Positions 13,673-13,877 of a stretch of 13,877 bases of DNA are shown here, one piece after another. Position 1 is the first letter of the stretch. Each line of letters opens with the position of its first letter. Made by a program: the position numbers and the translations under genes. The notes below the pieces were generated by a model. The model saw only the letters and a program-made list of their open reading frames with translations, ran no database searches and had not been told where the DNA came from. Origin of the DNA: JBDLIL01 sp039714855 (lineage in GTDB: Bacteria > Patescibacteriota > Microgenomatia > UBA1400 > PJMF01); the NCBI GenBank assembly GCA_039714855.1, contig JBDLIL010000026.1:1-13877 (forward strand), given 5' to 3'.

Positions 13673-13877
13673 ATAGCCTTTCGTTTTTTTTAACCCAATT
13701 TAACAATTTTTTTACACCTTCTTCGGGCTTAACTTTTGGTTTCCAGCCGGTAGCTTTAGTAAATTTAGAATGATCGGATACAAAATAGCGCAAATCTCCC
13801 TGTCGCTCTTCTCCAAAACTCAGCTCAACATCTTTTTTTAGTTTTCTTTTTATCAAATTAATGCACTCAAGTAGCGA
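13653..13877 (-). CDS. NAD-dependent epimerase/dehydratase (CDP-paratose/tyvelose 2-epimerase-like), C-terminal part, cut by window edge
   Basis: The last 74 codons of an SDR-family sugar-nucleotide epimerase; the frame is open to the right edge, so the start lies outside. The visible sequence begins SLLECINLIKRKLKKD, then LSFGEERQGDLRYFVSDHSK and GWKPKVKPEEGVKKLLNWV. The R-x-GD-x-R-Y-x-V-SD pattern and the GWxPxVxxEEG closing helix are typical of the substrate domain of CDP-tyvelose 2-epimerase-like and related UDP-sugar epimerases. A TTG within the frame at 13856 is not a real start, since homology continues upstream of it. It is the first visible gene of the right block and overlaps the nucleotidyltransferase by 20 bp. 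It is a different protein region from the epimerase at the left edge, so no direct comparison of the two is possible here. Confidence 0.85.
   Translation of the reverse strand, partial: SLLECINLIKRKLKKDVELSFGEERQGDLRYFVSDHSKFTKATGWKPKVKPEEGVKKLLNWVKKNERLFAKKKK

Noticed and set aside
13653..13856. A separate small 67-residue protein starting at 13856
   Set aside because: The start is TTG, the frame stays open to the window edge, and the upstream residues (SLLECIN) fit the same epimerase C-terminal domain. It is a fragment of a larger gene.
1..13877. CRISPR array, tRNA/rRNA, insertion sequence, toxin-antitoxin or defence system
   Set aside because: No spaced direct repeats, no structural RNA signature, no transposase, nuclease or toxin motifs; almost all of the window is accounted for by glycan genes.

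Overview
The window is about 13.9 kb of AT-rich bacterial DNA (roughly one third G+C by eye). It is packed almost end to end with genes for making a cell-surface glycan. No rRNA, tRNA, CRISPR array, transposase or phage gene is visible. The standard genetic code fits: TGA, TAG and TAA all end recognisable proteins at sensible places. Strong Shine-Dalgarno sequences are mostly absent. Proteins are lysine-rich, and one membrane-protein gene carries AT-rich low-complexity inserts of a kind I associate with Patescibacteria (Candidate Phyla Radiation) genomes. I therefore lean towards an uncultured Patescibacteria-like bacterium. This is an inference from composition and style, not from a phylogenetic marker.

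The layout is three transcription units. (1) Left block, minus strand, about 5860 down to 1: a Wzx-type flippase, two polytopic GT-C-type membrane proteins, a GT4 glycosyltransferase and the N-terminal third of a UDP-glucuronate-epimerase-like SDR protein that runs off the left edge. (2) Middle block, plus strand, 5936 to 9653: a third GT-C-like membrane protein and a class II asparagine-synthetase-type amidotransferase, one base apart. (3) Right block, minus strand, 13877 down to 9646: the C-terminus of a second SDR epimerase, a sugar nucleotidyltransferase, a GT2 glycosyltransferase, a Gfo/Idh/MocA oxidoreductase, a left-handed beta-helix acetyltransferase and a DegT-family PLP aminotransferase. 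The left and middle blocks diverge from a 75-bp region with two face-to-face promoter candidates. The middle and right blocks converge, with stop codons overlapping by 8 bp.

Working model: the oxidoreductase, aminotransferase and acetyltransferase match the WbpB/WbpE/WbpD trio that converts a UDP-N-acetylhexosaminuronic acid into its 2,3-diacetamido-2,3-dideoxy derivative. The AsnB-like enzyme may convert a uronic acid carboxylate to an amide, as in some O-antigens. The epimerases and nucleotidyltransferase supply other activated sugars. The GT2 and GT4 enzymes build the lipid-linked unit at the cytoplasmic face, Wzx flips it, and the GT-C proteins may add lipid-phosphate-linked sugars or polymerise or transfer glycan outside. 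No initiating phosphoglycosyltransferase, WbpA-type dehydrogenase, Wzz or clear Wzy is present, so the locus must extend beyond the window or use genes elsewhere.
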